The notes beneath the pieces were generated by a model that was not told the origin of the DNA, did not search any database, and saw only the letters and a list, made by a program, of their open reading frames with translations. Of a stretch of DNA of 64,000 bases, positions 1 through 10,513 are shown piece after piece. The stretch comes from CAMDPA01 sp963825625. GTDB taxonomy: Bacteria; Pseudomonadota; Alphaproteobacteria; Rhizobiales; Hyphomicrobiaceae. The position numbers were made by a program, and so were the translations under genes. How positions within the stretch are numbered: position 1 is the first letter of the stretch; each line of letters begins with the position of its first letter. Location of the stretch: the NCBI GenBank assembly GCA_963825625.1, contig CAWGUF010000033.1, positions 1 to 64,000 on the forward strand, written 5' to 3'.

Positions 1-349
1 GGTTTCTCGGACGCCGATGGGGCCCGGCCGATGATGTGCGAGGACGGTCGGCGTCCGAGAAGCGCCAAGGCACGAAGTCGCGGGATGTGGGCACCGTTGG
101 TGCAGCGGGCTCTATGGGGATTTCATTCGGGCGTGAGCGTGGATGTCGCGTGCAATACGCCGCCGCCAAGGTGCAAGCTGACGCCGGGACCGGGATCAGC
201 GATTGGAGCAGGCCGGGTTGGCTCGTTGCTGGTGGTCGCCGCCGCGCTTTGAAGGCGCCATTCACATCGATGGGCATGAGCATCATCGCGGCCGGCTCGC
301 GACCAGCACTTACAATCGGCTTTACGGTGCGGCTCGCAGTATGTCCGGC

Positions 350-1560
350 TCATGACGTGTCGATCCTGATCGTGCGGTGCGGCCGCCATCTGGGCTCGCA
401 CCCGCGCGCGAACACCTCGATGATGAGCATGCGGCACCGCAGCATGGGCAAGGTGCGGCATACACCCGCGCATCCTCCGGCTCAGCCGAGGCAACGGTCT
501 GCTCAGCGGTCCGGCACGGCGACACCGAGCAATGCGCGAGCCGTCGCGATGCTCTCGGCGCGGTTGGCGTTGGCGAGGAGGCCGTAGTGGCGGATGCGGT
601 GGAAGCCCTTCGGCAGCACGTGGATCAGGAAGCGCCGGATGAACTCGTGAGGTGCAAGCGTCATCGTCTTCCAGCGGGCGAGGCCGTCCTCGCGATAGTC
701 CTTCCAGCGGAACGCGATGCCGCTGTCGTCGGCCGCAGACGAGGCGGCGGTTGGAGATCGCGACACGATGCGTGTAGCGCGAGAGATAGCGCAGCACCTG
801 CTCGGGTCCTGCGAACGGCGCCTTGCAGTAGACCACCCACCTGATGTGCCGCAGCGGGCCGATGAAGCGCTTGAACGTGCGTCTTGTCGGCAAGCCCGGC
901 ATGGGTGTTGAAGAACTTGAGCTGGCCGGCGTCGTGCGCATCGATGAGCATCGCGAGCATCTTGCCGCGGAACAGGCGCGCCAGCACGTTGACATGCACG
1001 AGGAAGTTGCCGCGCGAGGCGATCCATCTCGTGCCATCAGACGAGAGCCCTCCACCCGGCACGATCATGTGCACGTGCGGATGATGGGTCATCGCCTACC
1101 CCAGGTGTGCAGCACGGCCGTGATACCGATCCGCGCGCCGAGGCGCTTCGGGTCGGCGGCGATCTCGAGCGTCGTCTCGGCCGCCGCCTTCATCGAGCAG
1201 GTCGTAGACCACGCGCTTGTTCTGGTAGGCCACGTCACGCAGCTCGGCCGGCAGCGTGTAGACGACGTGAAAGTAGCCGACCGGCAACAGCTCGGCCTCG
1301 CGATCGGCCAGCCAATCGCGTGACGCAGCACCCTGGCACTTCGGGCAATGCCGGTTGCGGCAGGAGTTGTAGGCGACGTGGGTGTGGCCGCACGCGGCGT
1401 TTTCGCAGCGCGCGACATGCCCGCCGAGCGCCGCCGTGCGGCAGCGCTCGATCGCACTCATCACCTTCAGCTGGTCGAGGCTCACGTGGCCGCGGTTGGC
1501 GTCACGCCAAGCGGCACCGTGGTCGCGGAAGATGTCCGCGACCTCCAGGGCCGGACGCAT
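350..1560 (-). pseudogene. IS91 family transposase, frameshifted
   Basis: The N-terminus contains the zinc-binding domain of IS91/IS801 transposases, with a cysteine-rich C-x4-C-x-H then NRHCPKCQG pattern around residues 50-75. The central part, in a second frame, has the HPHVHMIVPGGG segment of the HUH-type catalytic region. The C-terminal part (RRFLIHVLPKGFHRIRHYG) is in a third frame. A frame ending at 350-352 gives the usual basic C-terminal tail (IIEVFARG). At least three frame changes (near 1095, 900-830 and 520) break the gene. It starts 9 bp after the recombinase gene stops, which suggests co-transcription. Decay is plausible for a transposase, but the same kind of break occurs in essential genes here, so the copy may be intact in the real genome. 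Confidence 0.75.
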
Positions 1561-1569
1561 GGCCGTCGA

Positions 1570-2444
1570 CTACGGTGCGTCTTGGTCTTGGCCTTGCGCT
1601 TCTTCCGCTGGCACGCGGCGCGACAGCTCGTCGAGCGGGCTCTCGACCTTGGCGATCAGGCCCGTCGCCACGCGCGTGTAGCGGGCCGTCGTCTCGAGCT
1701 TGTCGTGTCCGAGAATCGCCTGAATCACGCGGATGTCGGTGCCGCGCTCGAGCAGATGCGTCGCAAAGCTGTGGCGCAGCGTGTGCAGGGTGACGGCTTG
1801 CTCAGGCCGGCGGCCTGCGCCGCCTCCTTGAACAGCCGGCTGAACTGGCGCGTCGTCAGTACGTGCTCGCTGCGACCGGGAAACAGCCAGCGGTTCGGGC
1901 GGCGACGATGCGTCATGATCGCTGGGACGCTGCTTCCACCATTGCCGCAGCAGATCGAGCACTGCCGCGGCAGCATGACGTGCCGGTCCTTGCGGCCCTT
2001 GGACTGCACGATGCGGATGATCATCTGCTCGCTGTCGATGTCGCCGACCGTCAGCCGGACCACCTCGCCGGCCGCAGCCCGCAGCCGTAGCACAGCGTCA
2101 GCATCGCGCGGACTTCAGGCTCGGCGCCATGTCAGAAGGCGCTTGACCTCCTCCGCGCTCAGCACCGGCGGCAGCTTCAGCGGCTCCTTCAAGTGCTAGA
2201 TCTCGGCCGCCAGATCGTGCCGCCGCAGCGTGACCTTCAGAAGGAACTTCACGCCCGTCATGATCCGGTTGCGATTACAGATGGACGCCCCGCTCTCGAT
2301 CAGGTGCAGCTGGAAGCGGCGCACTTCGTCGGCCGTCGCCGTCTCAGGCGAGCGCTTCAGGTAGGCGGCGAACCGCTTGCAACTGGAGATGTGGCTGCGC
2401 TGCGTGTGCCGGTTGAGCTTGCGCGCAGCCATGTCCTCGATCAT
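1570..2444 (-). pseudogene. tyrosine recombinase/integrase accompanying the IS91 transposase, broken
   Basis: The N-terminal SAM-like core-binding domain (RKLNRHTQRSHISSCKRF region, residues 8-60) is followed by an in-frame TAG at 2196-2198, then at least two frame changes (near 2140 and 2110), and a further change near 1800. The C-terminal catalytic segment shows HTLRHSFATHLLERG, LGHDKLETTARYTRV: the Arg, His and Tyr of the tyrosine-recombinase active site. Spliced together, the pieces give a protein of about 290 residues, normal for XerC/D-like enzymes. In IS91 subgroups that carry such a gene its role is not well settled. Confidence 0.7.
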
Positions 2445-3431
2445 GCGCTGACGCAGCGTTGTGACAGGGCGAGGAGTGTAAGGCAGTCGGTCATGAGACG
2501 TCTCCTGAGTGAGGTTGACGACACCTCGATCTCAGGGCCGCCTCGCCGACCCCGTTATCGCCGTCTTCTCAACTGGTTACCGACCTCGCCGAAAACGCTG
2601 ACCCTGGCCGCCAGCCCCCGCGCAGCGGGCTGTAGCGCAGCGACTTCGTGCCATGTCCGATACCGCCCGTCAGCGCGGGTGCGCGATGGGGCAAGGGCGG
2701 GCGTGCTCATCCAGCCGTGTGTTGCTCACCGCGCACTGACCCAAATATACAGGGGCGGACGTTGGCACGCGCTCCTGATGGGCGTCATGGCCGCGCCGGA
2801 CCGAGGCGTAAGTCTTTAGTTTGTCTCTGGCGACTCCCCTTCGGGGAGCCGGCCGCCAGCGACGGGTGACACGCGCCGGATCGCTGCAGCGCTCACGCAA
2901 CACCTCGGATCGGCCATGACGGTCATTTTTATACAGCGGCGGACATCGGTCCATCCGGCGTTGACGAGGCGACCTTGCCCGCCGATGATGTCCGGAGCTG
3001 GGGGTGGAACAGCCGCCGCTGGCGAGCGCGTGATGGGTGCTGATGACCCTGAGCGGTCGAAACTTGGTCGCCAATGAGGGTCTGCTTGGCCTCGATAAGC
3101 GGCAGTCGAGCTCGCGGCTCCAGGATCATGCCAGCAAAGCGATGCCAAACAGGCATTGCAGCAGCAGCGACAGTTGCGCGGAATCATCGGTGCTCTCGCG
3201 AGCGTGGATCAACAGCGGATTGAGGTAGGGTTCAAGAGTTGTCGACAGCATCGACAAGAACAATTCTCGATCAGCCTTGGCGTGAGCAGGCCATGCAGCA
3301 GATGACTGCAACGCTGACAGGACGAGAACCTTCATCTTGGCAACATGCTCGGCGACAGCGTCGTAGACTCGGGAGCAATTCGCTCGCTCAAGGCACGAGA
3401 TTGCCCGGCGTAGTGACGAGGAGACGGAGAC
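2445..3431. other. 987-bp stretch without a convincing gene
   Basis: No open frame here has recognisable domains. On the minus strand, roughly 3401-3126 encodes about 90 residues of plausible helical protein (LFLSMLSTTLEPYLNPLL) ending at a TGA, and a neighbouring frame continues with GMILEPRARLPLIEAKQ. This could be the remnant or mis-sequenced C-terminus of an unknown protein, but no start or family can be named. The 2445-2700 part may belong to the end of the IS91-type element. Confidence 0.4.
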
Positions 3432-3869
3432 ATGGAGCGGATTGATTATCGTAAGCTCGGCCGCGTAGGGTTCGAGCTGCTCGGCCAGCTGTCCGAGCTT
3501 GGAAAGACGAACTCGCTCGGTCTTGTGCTGAACGAGCTCGTCAAGCTGCGTGCCTCCCAGATCAACCGCTGCGCGCTTTGCGTGAACCTGCATGCGAGCA
3601 CGTTGCGAAAGGAGGGGCAGAGCGAGGAACGCATTCAGAGCGTCGTCGTCTGGGAGGAGGCGACATGCTTCACCGAGCGGGAGAAGGCAGCGCTGGCATG
3701 GACCGAGGCCGTGACGCTGGTCGCCGATACCGGTGTGCCGGACGCCGTTCGTGAGCGGGCGCGATCCCAGTTCAGCGAGCAGGAGTTGGTCGATCTCACA
3801 TTCGCCATCGTGACGATCAACGCGCACAACCGCTTGGCCGTCGCATTCCGCCGCGTGCCGGGAAGCTGA
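3432..3869 (+). CDS. carboxymuconolactone decarboxylase / AhpD-like alkylhydroperoxidase
   Basis: A 145-residue protein of the AhpD/CMD superfamily. The redox-active motif CALCVNLHA (C-x2-C-x3-H) lies at about residues 52-60, followed by the typical helical segment SEERIQSVVVWEE and EREKAALAWTEAVTL. Members of this group reduce peroxides through the CxxC pair or act as uncharacterised redox proteins; they are often regulated with ECF sigma factors, but none lies nearby. Its start follows a purine-rich GAGGAGACGGAGAC stretch. It stands alone between the IS91-type element and a gene-poor stretch. Family membership is secure; the substrate is unknown. Confidence 0.88.
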   Translation: MERIDYRKLGRVGFELLGQLSELGKTNSLGLVLNELVKLRASQINRCALCVNLHASTLRKEGQSEERIQSVVVWEEATCFTEREKAALAWTEAVTLVADTGVPDAVRERARSQFSEQELVDLTFAIVTINAHNRLAVAFRRVPGS

Positions 3870-4602
3870 GGCCAGACCCCCGCCGATCCAACGCGCCCGC
3901 ATCCCCAGACCGCCGTGAGCACGCCCTGCTGCTCCGCCGAAGCGATCGGTATCCGAAGGCCTGACGCAGTACCCCTGGATCCGGACTTGGTCGACAGCGC
4001 CAACTGCGTCGCCGATATCCGGAGGGACGACATCTGCTTCTGGGATCAAACATCGAGCGACACGCGCCACTGCTTGCCAACATTCGCGATGGTCCGATTG
4101 CCTCCGTCAGGAGGAAGACGTGACGGGCCAAGTGCAGAGCAAGTTACTCGCTGATGATCGGTTGGCATGTGCTTTCGGCACACGCCAAGTCGGTGGTCGT
4201 CGCTGCGCAGATCGCTGCAACGCATCACGCTGTTGGTCAATTCCGGCGTTAAACGACTGCTTTCGGCCCTACCGCGTCGGTCGCCACGCGATCAGCAGAT
4301 CGTGAGTTCTGACCCCATTAGCAGAAAGTCCCTTGACGGTCGGTATGGGAGGGACTTCTGCCGTGGTCTTGGACGCACGATAGGGCCGCCGGCAACACTC
4401 GGTCAACGACCCCTCCCTCCGCAAGCCGGCTTTTGCCAGCCACGACATGCAGCGCCTGTTCACAGCCGCCCCGGATCATCCACGACTGCTGCGCCTGCTG
4501 TTGGGTCGGCAGGCGTCGGAAAGTGGAAAACGATTTGAAACTGAGCCACGTTCCCGCATCCCGCCGATGACGCCCCTCGCCGCGACGTGCTAATCAACAG
4601 CC
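3870..4602. other. 733-bp gene-poor region
   Basis: No frame on either strand has a recognisable protein signature, and no tRNA cloverleaf was found. A short segment around 4295-4400 looks unusual (several near-identical 'gggagggactt/gacccctccct' purine and pyrimidine runs) but forms no defined structure by eye. Confidence 0.4.
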
Positions 4603-5193
4603 ATGATCAATTCCACCGCGACCCCGACCAACCGAGCGCGCATCTACCTCGCCGGGCCTGAGGTGTTCCTGCCCGAGGCCGTGGAGGCAGGCGCCAGAAA
4701 GCAAAGTCTGTGCGAGGCGGCCGGCTTCGTCGGCGTCTATCCGCTCGACGCCCAGCTCAAGCTGGAGGGAATGGACAAGCACGTGCAGGCCCGGCTGATC
4801 TCGGAAAGCAACGAGGCGCTGATGCGCTCATGCGATCTGTTGATCGCCAACCTGACGCCGTTCCGCGGCACATCCGCCGACGCGGGCACTGCGTTCGAGG
4901 TGGGGTTCATGCGCGCGCTCGACCGGCCGGTATTGGGCTATACCAACACAGCGCAGACCTATCGGGCGAGATCGGAGACGTTCCGCAACTCCATCAAGCT
5001 GCCGTTCGATGCGGATGCGCCCGGTGTCGAGATCGAGGAGTTCGACCTGGCCGAAAACCTGATGATCGAGATCGCCATCGAGGCCTCCGGCAGCCGCCTC
5101 ATCGCGCAGGATGTGCCGGCCGGTGCCGAAATGACGGATCTGACCGGCTTCCGCCTGTGTCTGGCCGAAGCACGCCGGCTGCTGGCGGGCTGA
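4603..5193 (+). CDS. nucleoside 2-deoxyribosyltransferase
   Basis: This 196-residue protein matches the nucleoside 2-deoxyribosyltransferase family, which moves deoxyribose between purine and pyrimidine bases in nucleotide salvage. Visible family motifs are IYLAGPEVFLPEA near residue 14, the LIANLTPFRG segment, and DAGTAFEVGFMRAL with the catalytic Glu (about residues 87-101). Related proteins also hydrolyse damaged nucleotides, so the exact substrate is uncertain. It is a single gene, convergent with the DUF1330 gene 5 bp downstream. Confidence 0.9.
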   Translation: MINSTATPTNRARIYLAGPEVFLPEAVEAGARKQSLCEAAGFVGVYPLDAQLKLEGMDKHVQARLISESNEALMRSCDLLIANLTPFRGTSADAGTAFEVGFMRALDRPVLGYTNTAQTYRARSETFRNSIKLPFDADAPGVEIEEFDLAENLMIEIAIEASGSRLIAQDVPAGAEMTDLTGFRLCLAEARRLLAG

Positions 5194-5197
5194 TCGC

Positions 5198-5488
5198 CTA
5201 TACGCCTTCGACGATCCGGATCTCGCGGTCGGCGCCGCCGGCCAGTGCCTGCAGAGCAGCCTGATAGCCCGGACTGTCGTGCGCGGCGATCGCCTGCTCG
5301 ACGCTGTCGAACTCGATCACCACGACGCGCTGCGCCACACCGTTCTCGTAGACCTTCGCCGGATTTCCGCGCGCGAGGAACCGGCCGCCGCCGGCGGCGA
5401 TGGCCGGGCCGGCGAGCTTGGCGTATTCGGCGAGGTTGTCCGGCTTTGTGACAGCCCTGTAGGTTGCGACCCAGTATGCTTTCGGCAT
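5198..5488 (-). CDS. DUF1330 domain protein
   Basis: A 96-residue protein of the DUF1330 family (ferredoxin-like alpha-beta barrel). It has the family's N-terminal MPKAYWVATYRAV strand and the VVVIEFDSVEQAIAAHDSPGYQ segment. Function is unknown; the fold is shared with small monooxygenases and dimeric stress proteins. It sits just downstream of mmsA (25 bp), on the same strand, and may be co-transcribed with it. Confidence 0.9.
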   Translation of the reverse strand: MPKAYWVATYRAVTKPDNLAEYAKLAGPAIAAGGGRFLARGNPAKVYENGVAQRVVVIEFDSVEQAIAAHDSPGYQAALQALAGGADREIRIVEGV

Positions 5489-5512
5489 TATCGATATCCT
5501 CCCGGTTGCTGC

Positions 5513-7012
5513 TCACGTCATCGTCGGAATGACGAACTCCGCGCCTTCCTTGACGCCGGAGGGCCAGCGCGATGTCACCGTCTTGGTGCGCGAATAAAAG
5601 CGGAAGCCGTCCGGGCCGTGCTGGTTGAGATCGCCGAAACCCGAGCGCTTCCAGCCGCCGAAGGTATAGTACGATAGCGGTACCGGGATCGGAACGTTGA
5701 CGCCGACCATGCCGACATTGACCTTGGCTGTGAAATCGCGTGCCGCGTCGCCGTCGCGCGTGAAGATCGCGACGCCGTTGCCGAACTGGTTCTCGTTGGG
5801 CAGGCGCAGCGCCTCCTCGTAGTCTTTGGCGCGCACCACCGACAGCACGGGGCCGAAGATCTCTTCCTTGTAGATTGTCATCTCCGGCCGCACCTCATCG
5901 AACAGGCAGCCGCCCATGTAAAAGCCGTTCTCGTACCCTTGCATCCTGAAGCCGCGGCCGTCGACGGCCAGCTTGGCGCCCTCCTTGATGCCGGTCTCGA
6001 CGTAGCCCTTGACCTTCTCAACATGGGCGCGGGTCACCAGCGGGCCGAAGTCGGCATCGAGCGAGGTCGACGGACCGATCTTCAGGCTTTCCACGCGCGG
6101 GATCAGCTTGTGCATCAAGGCATCCGCGGTCCCCTTGCCGACCGGAACCGCCACGGAGACGGCCATGCAGCGCTCGCCAGCGGAGCCGTATCCGGCGCCG
6201 ATCAGGGCATCGACAGCCTGATCCATATCCGCATCCGGCATAACGATCATGTGGTTCTTGGCACCGCCGAAACACTGCACGCGTTTGCCGCGCGCGGCGC
6301 CCCGCGCATAGACGTACTCGGCGATTGGCGTCGAGCCTACGAAGCCCACCGCGGCGATGCCGGGATCATCGAGAATGGCGTCGACCGCTTCCTTGTCGCC
6401 GTTGATAACGTTGAGGATGCCTGGCGGCAGACCCGCCTCCATCATCAACTCGGCCAGCATCAGCGGCACTGACGGATCCCGCTCCGACGGCTTCAGCACG
6501 AAGGCATTGCCGCAAGCGATCGCCGGGGCGAACTTCCACATCGGGATCATCGCGGGGAAGTTGAAAGGCGTGATACCGGCAACAACGCCCAGCGGCTGGC
6601 GGATCGAATAGATGTCGATGCCCGGACCCGCTCCTTCCGTGTACTCACCTTTCAGCATATGCGGCGCGGCGGTGGCGAACTCGGCAACCTCCAGGCCGCG
6701 CTGGATATCGCCTTTGGCATCGGCGATGGTCTTGCCGTGCTCGCGGGCCAGGAGATCCGCGAGCTTGTCCATGTCGCGGTTGAGCAGCTCGACGAATCTA
6801 GCCAGCACGCGGGCCCGGCGCTGCGGGTTGGTCGCTGCCCAGGCCGGTTGCGCGGCCGACGCATTCTCGACTGCAAGGCGAACCTCGGTCTCGTCAGCCA
6901 GAGGCACGCGCGCGGCGACCTCGCCGGTCATCGGCCAGTAGACGTCGCCGAACTTGCCCGACCGGCCCTCGACGCGCTTGCCGCCGATGAAGTGGTAAAG
7001 CTGTTGTGTCAT
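5513..7012 (-). CDS. mmsA: CoA-acylating methylmalonate-semialdehyde dehydrogenase
   Basis: The enzyme oxidises methylmalonate or malonate semialdehyde to propionyl- or acetyl-CoA in valine and inositol breakdown. The 499-residue protein has the aldehyde dehydrogenase fold: GVVAGITPFNFPAM cofactor segment, VGFVGSTPIAEYVY, and the catalytic cysteine in AGERCMAVS, the signature of the MmsA subfamily. An in-frame ATG upstream exists, but the start at 7012 is preferred because a GGGAGG ribosome-binding site lies about 9 nt upstream and MTQQLYHFIGGK is the usual N-terminus. No catabolic partners (mmsB, iolA cluster) adjoin it. The frame is intact. Confidence 0.95.
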   Translation of the reverse strand: MTQQLYHFIGGKRVEGRSGKFGDVYWPMTGEVAARVPLADETEVRLAVENASAAQPAWAATNPQRRARVLARFVELLNRDMDKLADLLAREHGKTIADAKGDIQRGLEVAEFATAAPHMLKGEYTEGAGPGIDIYSIRQPLGVVAGITPFNFPAMIPMWKFAPAIACGNAFVLKPSERDPSVPLMLAELMMEAGLPPGILNVINGDKEAVDAILDDPGIAAVGFVGSTPIAEYVYARGAARGKRVQCFGGAKNHMIVMPDADMDQAVDALIGAGYGSAGERCMAVSVAVPVGKGTADALMHKLIPRVESLKIGPSTSLDADFGPLVTRAHVEKVKGYVETGIKEGAKLAVDGRGFRMQGYENGFYMGGCLFDEVRPEMTIYKEEIFGPVLSVVRAKDYEEALRLPNENQFGNGVAIFTRDGDAARDFTAKVNVGMVGVNVPIPVPLSYYTFGGWKRSGFGDLNQHGPDGFRFYSRTKTVTSRWPSGVKEGAEFVIPTMT

Positions 7013-7239
7013 GGCGTCTTGCCTCCCGCGCTCGAATTCCCTCAGGACGTAGGCGCGCATCATGGCACGACATCGAGCGCCAGCCAATTTCAGCAGCTCA
7101 AGGCCGCCGGCCGGACACTTCGCCGCTGTCGTGAATCAATCCTTAACGAAACCGCGCCACTATGCCGTTTCGAGCCTTATCGCATTGCTGGCCCAGCATG
7201 TGGCCGCAGGTCAACGTGTCAGCAAGGACGGAGCCCCAA

Positions 7240-8847
7240 ATGCACGACGGCCATTTTGCCGACCCCGCTACCGTTTCAACCCCGCCGCAATCACTGATAG
7301 CACGGATCTCGCCGCAGGCATTCGCCGCAGGCGTTTACGTCACTTTGGCTGCGATCACGCTCGGGTCGATGATCGTTGCTGCGGGCGGCCATCTCGTCTA
7401 CGCGCTCGACGACCCCTACATCCACCTCGCCCTCGCAGCCAACATCGCGTCGGGCCACTACGGCATCAACGCCGGCGAGATCACGTCCCCGTCCTCCAGC
7501 GTCATCTGGCCGTTTCTACTCATCCCTGGTGCCGGCACGGCCGTGCACGTCTATGTCCCGCTCGTGCTGAACCTGGTCTGCGGCCTTGTCGCCGCAATGC
7601 TGTGCGGCCGCCTTGTAGCGGCGCTGCCGAGCGGGCCGGCAGGGAACCCTGGGGGCGATGCAGATGCGCTGACGCGGCTCGTGATTGCCGGTCTCATGGT
7701 GCTTGGCCTCAACCTGATCGGACTTGCTGTGACCGGCATGGAGCACAGCGGGCAGATCATGCTTTCGGTTGCTGTGGCCGTCGGCCTCATCGAGGCGACG
7801 CGAGGCAGGCCGCTGCCGGCCTGGCTGCTGGCTGCGGCAATCATCGCGCCGGCCGTGCGCTACGAAATGTTTGCCATCACAGTCGCCGTCGCAATCGTGC
7901 TGCTCGGTCGGCGCAATTGGTTGCAAGCGCTCGCCATCATCGCGGCAAGCCTGGTTCTGCCGGTCGCACTCGGCGTGTTCCTGGCGGCAAACGGCAGCGC
8001 GCCGCTGCCGAACTCCGTGCTCACCAAGCTCAATCTTGCGGGCTCGCAGAGCAGCGGCCTGTCGGCGCTGTTCGGCAAGCTGGTTCCTTCGACCTGGGCG
8101 CAAAACCTGCCGTTCAAAATCCTGATGTGGACGGTGATCGGCGCGCTGGCGTTCTGGACCTGGCGCGAGCCAGCCGGCCCGCGTCGCTGGCTGCTGGCGG
8201 CGGCCACGGTGGTCGGTTTGCTGCACATGATGTTCGGACGGTTCGGCTGGTTCTTCCGCTACGAGGTCTACGCGTTCGCCTTCTGCGGCCTGATCGCACT
8301 GTGGCGCCTCGCCGAAGAGGTCCCACCCCGCTTTCTCGCCTACGCGGCTGCCGTTCCGGCGCTGCTCTATTCGTTCCCGATGCTGGAAGCTCGCATCGCC
8401 TCGCGCAACATCTACGAGCAGCAGTACCAGATGGCCCGGTTCGTTTCAGAGCACTATCGCAAGCCGTTTGCCGTCAATGACCTTGGGCTTGTCTCCTACA
8501 TGCGCGATCCCGGCGTGTACGTTCTCGACCTGTGGGGTCTTGCCTCCAATGAAGCCGTGCGCGTGCGCCGAAAGGACAAAAATGGCGTCTGGCTCGACAA
8601 CATAACGCGTCGGCATGGCACCGGCCTGGTGATGATCTTCGACCATTGGTTCGTCGAGCAACCGAAAACCTGGACCAGGGTCGGTGAGCTCAAGCTGGCG
8701 GCGGACACGCCGGTCCGGCTGGCCTCCGACACGGTTGCGATCTACGCCACCGCGGTCGGTGATGCAGGTGAGATCCGGGCCAAGCTGGCTGCGTTCAAGC
8801 CGACGCTGCCAGCGGGCGTGCAGCTCAATATCCTGCCGCCGAATTGA
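7240..8847 (+). CDS. polytopic membrane protein, probable GT-C-type glycosyltransferase
   Basis: A 535-residue protein with about ten hydrophobic segments across residues 30-400 and a soluble C-terminal domain of about 130 residues. The first loop has DDPYIHLALAANIASGHYG, the acidic DD motif and surroundings typical of GT-C glycosyltransferases (ArnT/Pmt-like) that use polyprenyl-linked sugars. The acceptor and sugar are unknown. The start at 7240 is chosen for the GGACGGAG sequence upstream; an earlier in-frame ATG would add 26 residues that look non-coding. It is divergent from mmsA and convergent with lpd. Confidence 0.7.
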   Translation: MHDGHFADPATVSTPPQSLIARISPQAFAAGVYVTLAAITLGSMIVAAGGHLVYALDDPYIHLALAANIASGHYGINAGEITSPSSSVIWPFLLIPGAGTAVHVYVPLVLNLVCGLVAAMLCGRLVAALPSGPAGNPGGDADALTRLVIAGLMVLGLNLIGLAVTGMEHSGQIMLSVAVAVGLIEATRGRPLPAWLLAAAIIAPAVRYEMFAITVAVAIVLLGRRNWLQALAIIAASLVLPVALGVFLAANGSAPLPNSVLTKLNLAGSQSSGLSALFGKLVPSTWAQNLPFKILMWTVIGALAFWTWREPAGPRRWLLAAATVVGLLHMMFGRFGWFFRYEVYAFAFCGLIALWRLAEEVPPRFLAYAAAVPALLYSFPMLEARIASRNIYEQQYQMARFVSEHYRKPFAVNDLGLVSYMRDPGVYVLDLWGLASNEAVRVRRKDKNGVWLDNITRRHGTGLVMIFDHWFVEQPKTWTRVGELKLAADTPVRLASDTVAIYATAVGDAGEIRAKLAAFKPTLPAGVQLNILPPN

Positions 8848-8869
8848 GCGCGAACGGCCGTGACCGTCA

Positions 8870-10320
8870 CTACATGTGGATGACGCGGCCGTAGGCGTCG
8901 AGCACGCTCTCGTGCATCATCTCCGAGAGCGTGGGATGCGGGAAGACCGTATGCATCAGGTCTTCCTCGGTCGTCTCAAGCTGCATGGCGATGACAAAGC
9001 CCTGGATCAGCTCGGTCACCTCCGCGCCGATCATGTGCGCGCCGAGCAGCTGCCCTGTCTTGGCGTCGAAAATGGTCTTGACGAGGCCTTCCGGCTCGCC
9101 CAGCGCGATCGCCTTGCCGTTGCCGCGGAACGGGAAGCGGCCGATCTTCACCTCGCGCCCGCCTTCCTTGGCGCGCGCCTCCGTCAGCCCGACGCTGGCG
9201 ATCTGCGGATGGCAGTAGGTGCAGCCGGGTATCTTTGCCTTGTCCATCGCGTGCGCGTTGAGCCCCTTGATGGCCTCGACGCAGATCACGCCCTCGTGCT
9301 CGGCCTTGTGCGCGAGCATCGGCGGCCCTGCCACGTCGCCAATCGCATAGATCCCCTCGACGCTCGGTCCGCCCCAACCCGTCGGTGACGATCGTGCCGC
9401 GATCCATCTTGACGCCGAGCTTGTCGAGGCCCAGCCCTTCGACATTGCCGACGACGCCCACCGCAGAGATCAGCCTCTCGGCGCTCATGCGTCTGCGTCT
9501 TGCCATCGCCCAGATCGACGTGCGCCGTGACGCCGCCGGCCGTCTTCTCGACCTTCGTCACCTTGGCGCCGGTATGGATCTTCATGCCCTGCTTCTCGAA
9601 GGCCTTGCGGGCAAGGCCGGCAATCTCGGCATCCTCGACCGGAAGGATCTGCGGCAGCAGCTCGATGACAGTGACCTCGACACCAAGCGTGCGGTAGAAC
9701 GAGGCGAACTCGATACCGATGGCGCCTGACCCCATCACGATCAGCGATTTCGGCATCGCCGGGGGAACCATCGCCTCGAAGTATGTCCAGATCGTCTTGC
9801 CGTCGGGCTCGATGCCGGGCAGCACGCGCGGCCGGGCACCGGTCGCGACGACGATATGCTTCGCCTTATAGGTGCCGGCACCAAGCACGCCCTTCGGGGC
9901 CGGGTTCTGCGGCTCCATCGCCTTCTTCTTGGCGGGCCGCAACGGCAACAGCTCCATTGCCTTGCAGATGTGGCCTCGCCCCAGATCACGTCGACCTTGT
10001 TCTTCTTCAGAAGAAAGCCGACACCGGCATTGAGCTGGCCCGACACGCCACGCGAGCGCTTGACGATGGCGGCGGCGTCGAAGCCGACCTTGCCCTCGAC
10101 AGCGAGCCCGTAATCTTTCGCATGGGTCGCAGTAGTGATAGATCTCGGCCGACCTCAGCAGCGCCTTGGTCGGGATACAGCCCCAGTTGAGGCAGATGCC
10201 GCCCAGGTGCTCACGCTCCACGATCGCGGTCTTGAAGCCGAGCTGTGAGGCTCTGATCGCCGTCACGTAGCCCCCGGGACCGGCACCGATCACAAGGACG
10301 TCGTAGCTCTGCTGTGACAT
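8870..10320 (-). CDS. lpd: dihydrolipoamide dehydrogenase (E3), frame broken by about four indels
   Basis: E3 reoxidises dihydrolipoamide of the pyruvate dehydrogenase complex using FAD and NAD+. The N-terminus has the FAD-binding GAGPGGYVTAIRA and the redox disulfide GGICLNWGCIPTK. The middle has the NAD-binding VMGSGAIGIEFASFY; the C-terminus has IYAIGDVAGPPMLAHKAEHEG and the catalytic His-Glu (HTVFPHPTLSEMMHE). Frame changes occur near 10130, 9975, 9490 and 9375. Joined, the pieces give about 480 residues, the normal length. It is the last gene of the codirectional pdh run, so loss of function is unlikely and sequence error is the simplest reading. Confidence 0.9.
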
Positions 10321-10513
10321 GGACGCTTCGCTCCTGGGATGCTCACGTTAGACTGCGAAACCGCTCGCAGCCGCATAGACCAACGCCAGGGCGACCATGC
10401 GGACCCGACGCTGCGATAACGAATTAAGGGCTCCGACTTATCCAGTCGAAGCCCATGAATTCAAGCCCAGAATGCTCGAACATGCAAATACAGCAAAGCG
10501 TCACCGCCGCCCG

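Larger units (their letters stand above)
350..2444 (-). mobile_element. IS91-type element with accessory tyrosine recombinase (decayed or mis-sequenced)
   Basis: Two minus-strand genes lie 9 bp apart in the order tyrosine recombinase then IS91-type transposase, an arrangement known for a subgroup of IS91-family elements. Both genes carry several reading-frame breaks. IS91 elements move by a rolling-circle-like mechanism and lack terminal inverted repeats, so the ends cannot be fixed by eye; the span given covers only the coding part. The flanks (1-349 and 2445-3431) hold no convincing gene and may include element ends. A full-length relative in the same genome would be needed to set the borders. 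Confidence 0.7.

Noticed and set aside
3126..4070. 314-codon minus-strand open frame over the AhpD-like gene
   Set aside because: Most of it is antisense to the well-supported AhpD-like gene. Only the last 90 codons look protein-like, and no start or family could be found.
4295..4400. tRNA gene or tRNA-derived attachment site
   Set aside because: No acceptor stem, anticodon arm or GGTTCRANYC T-loop could be assembled; only short purine and pyrimidine runs are present.
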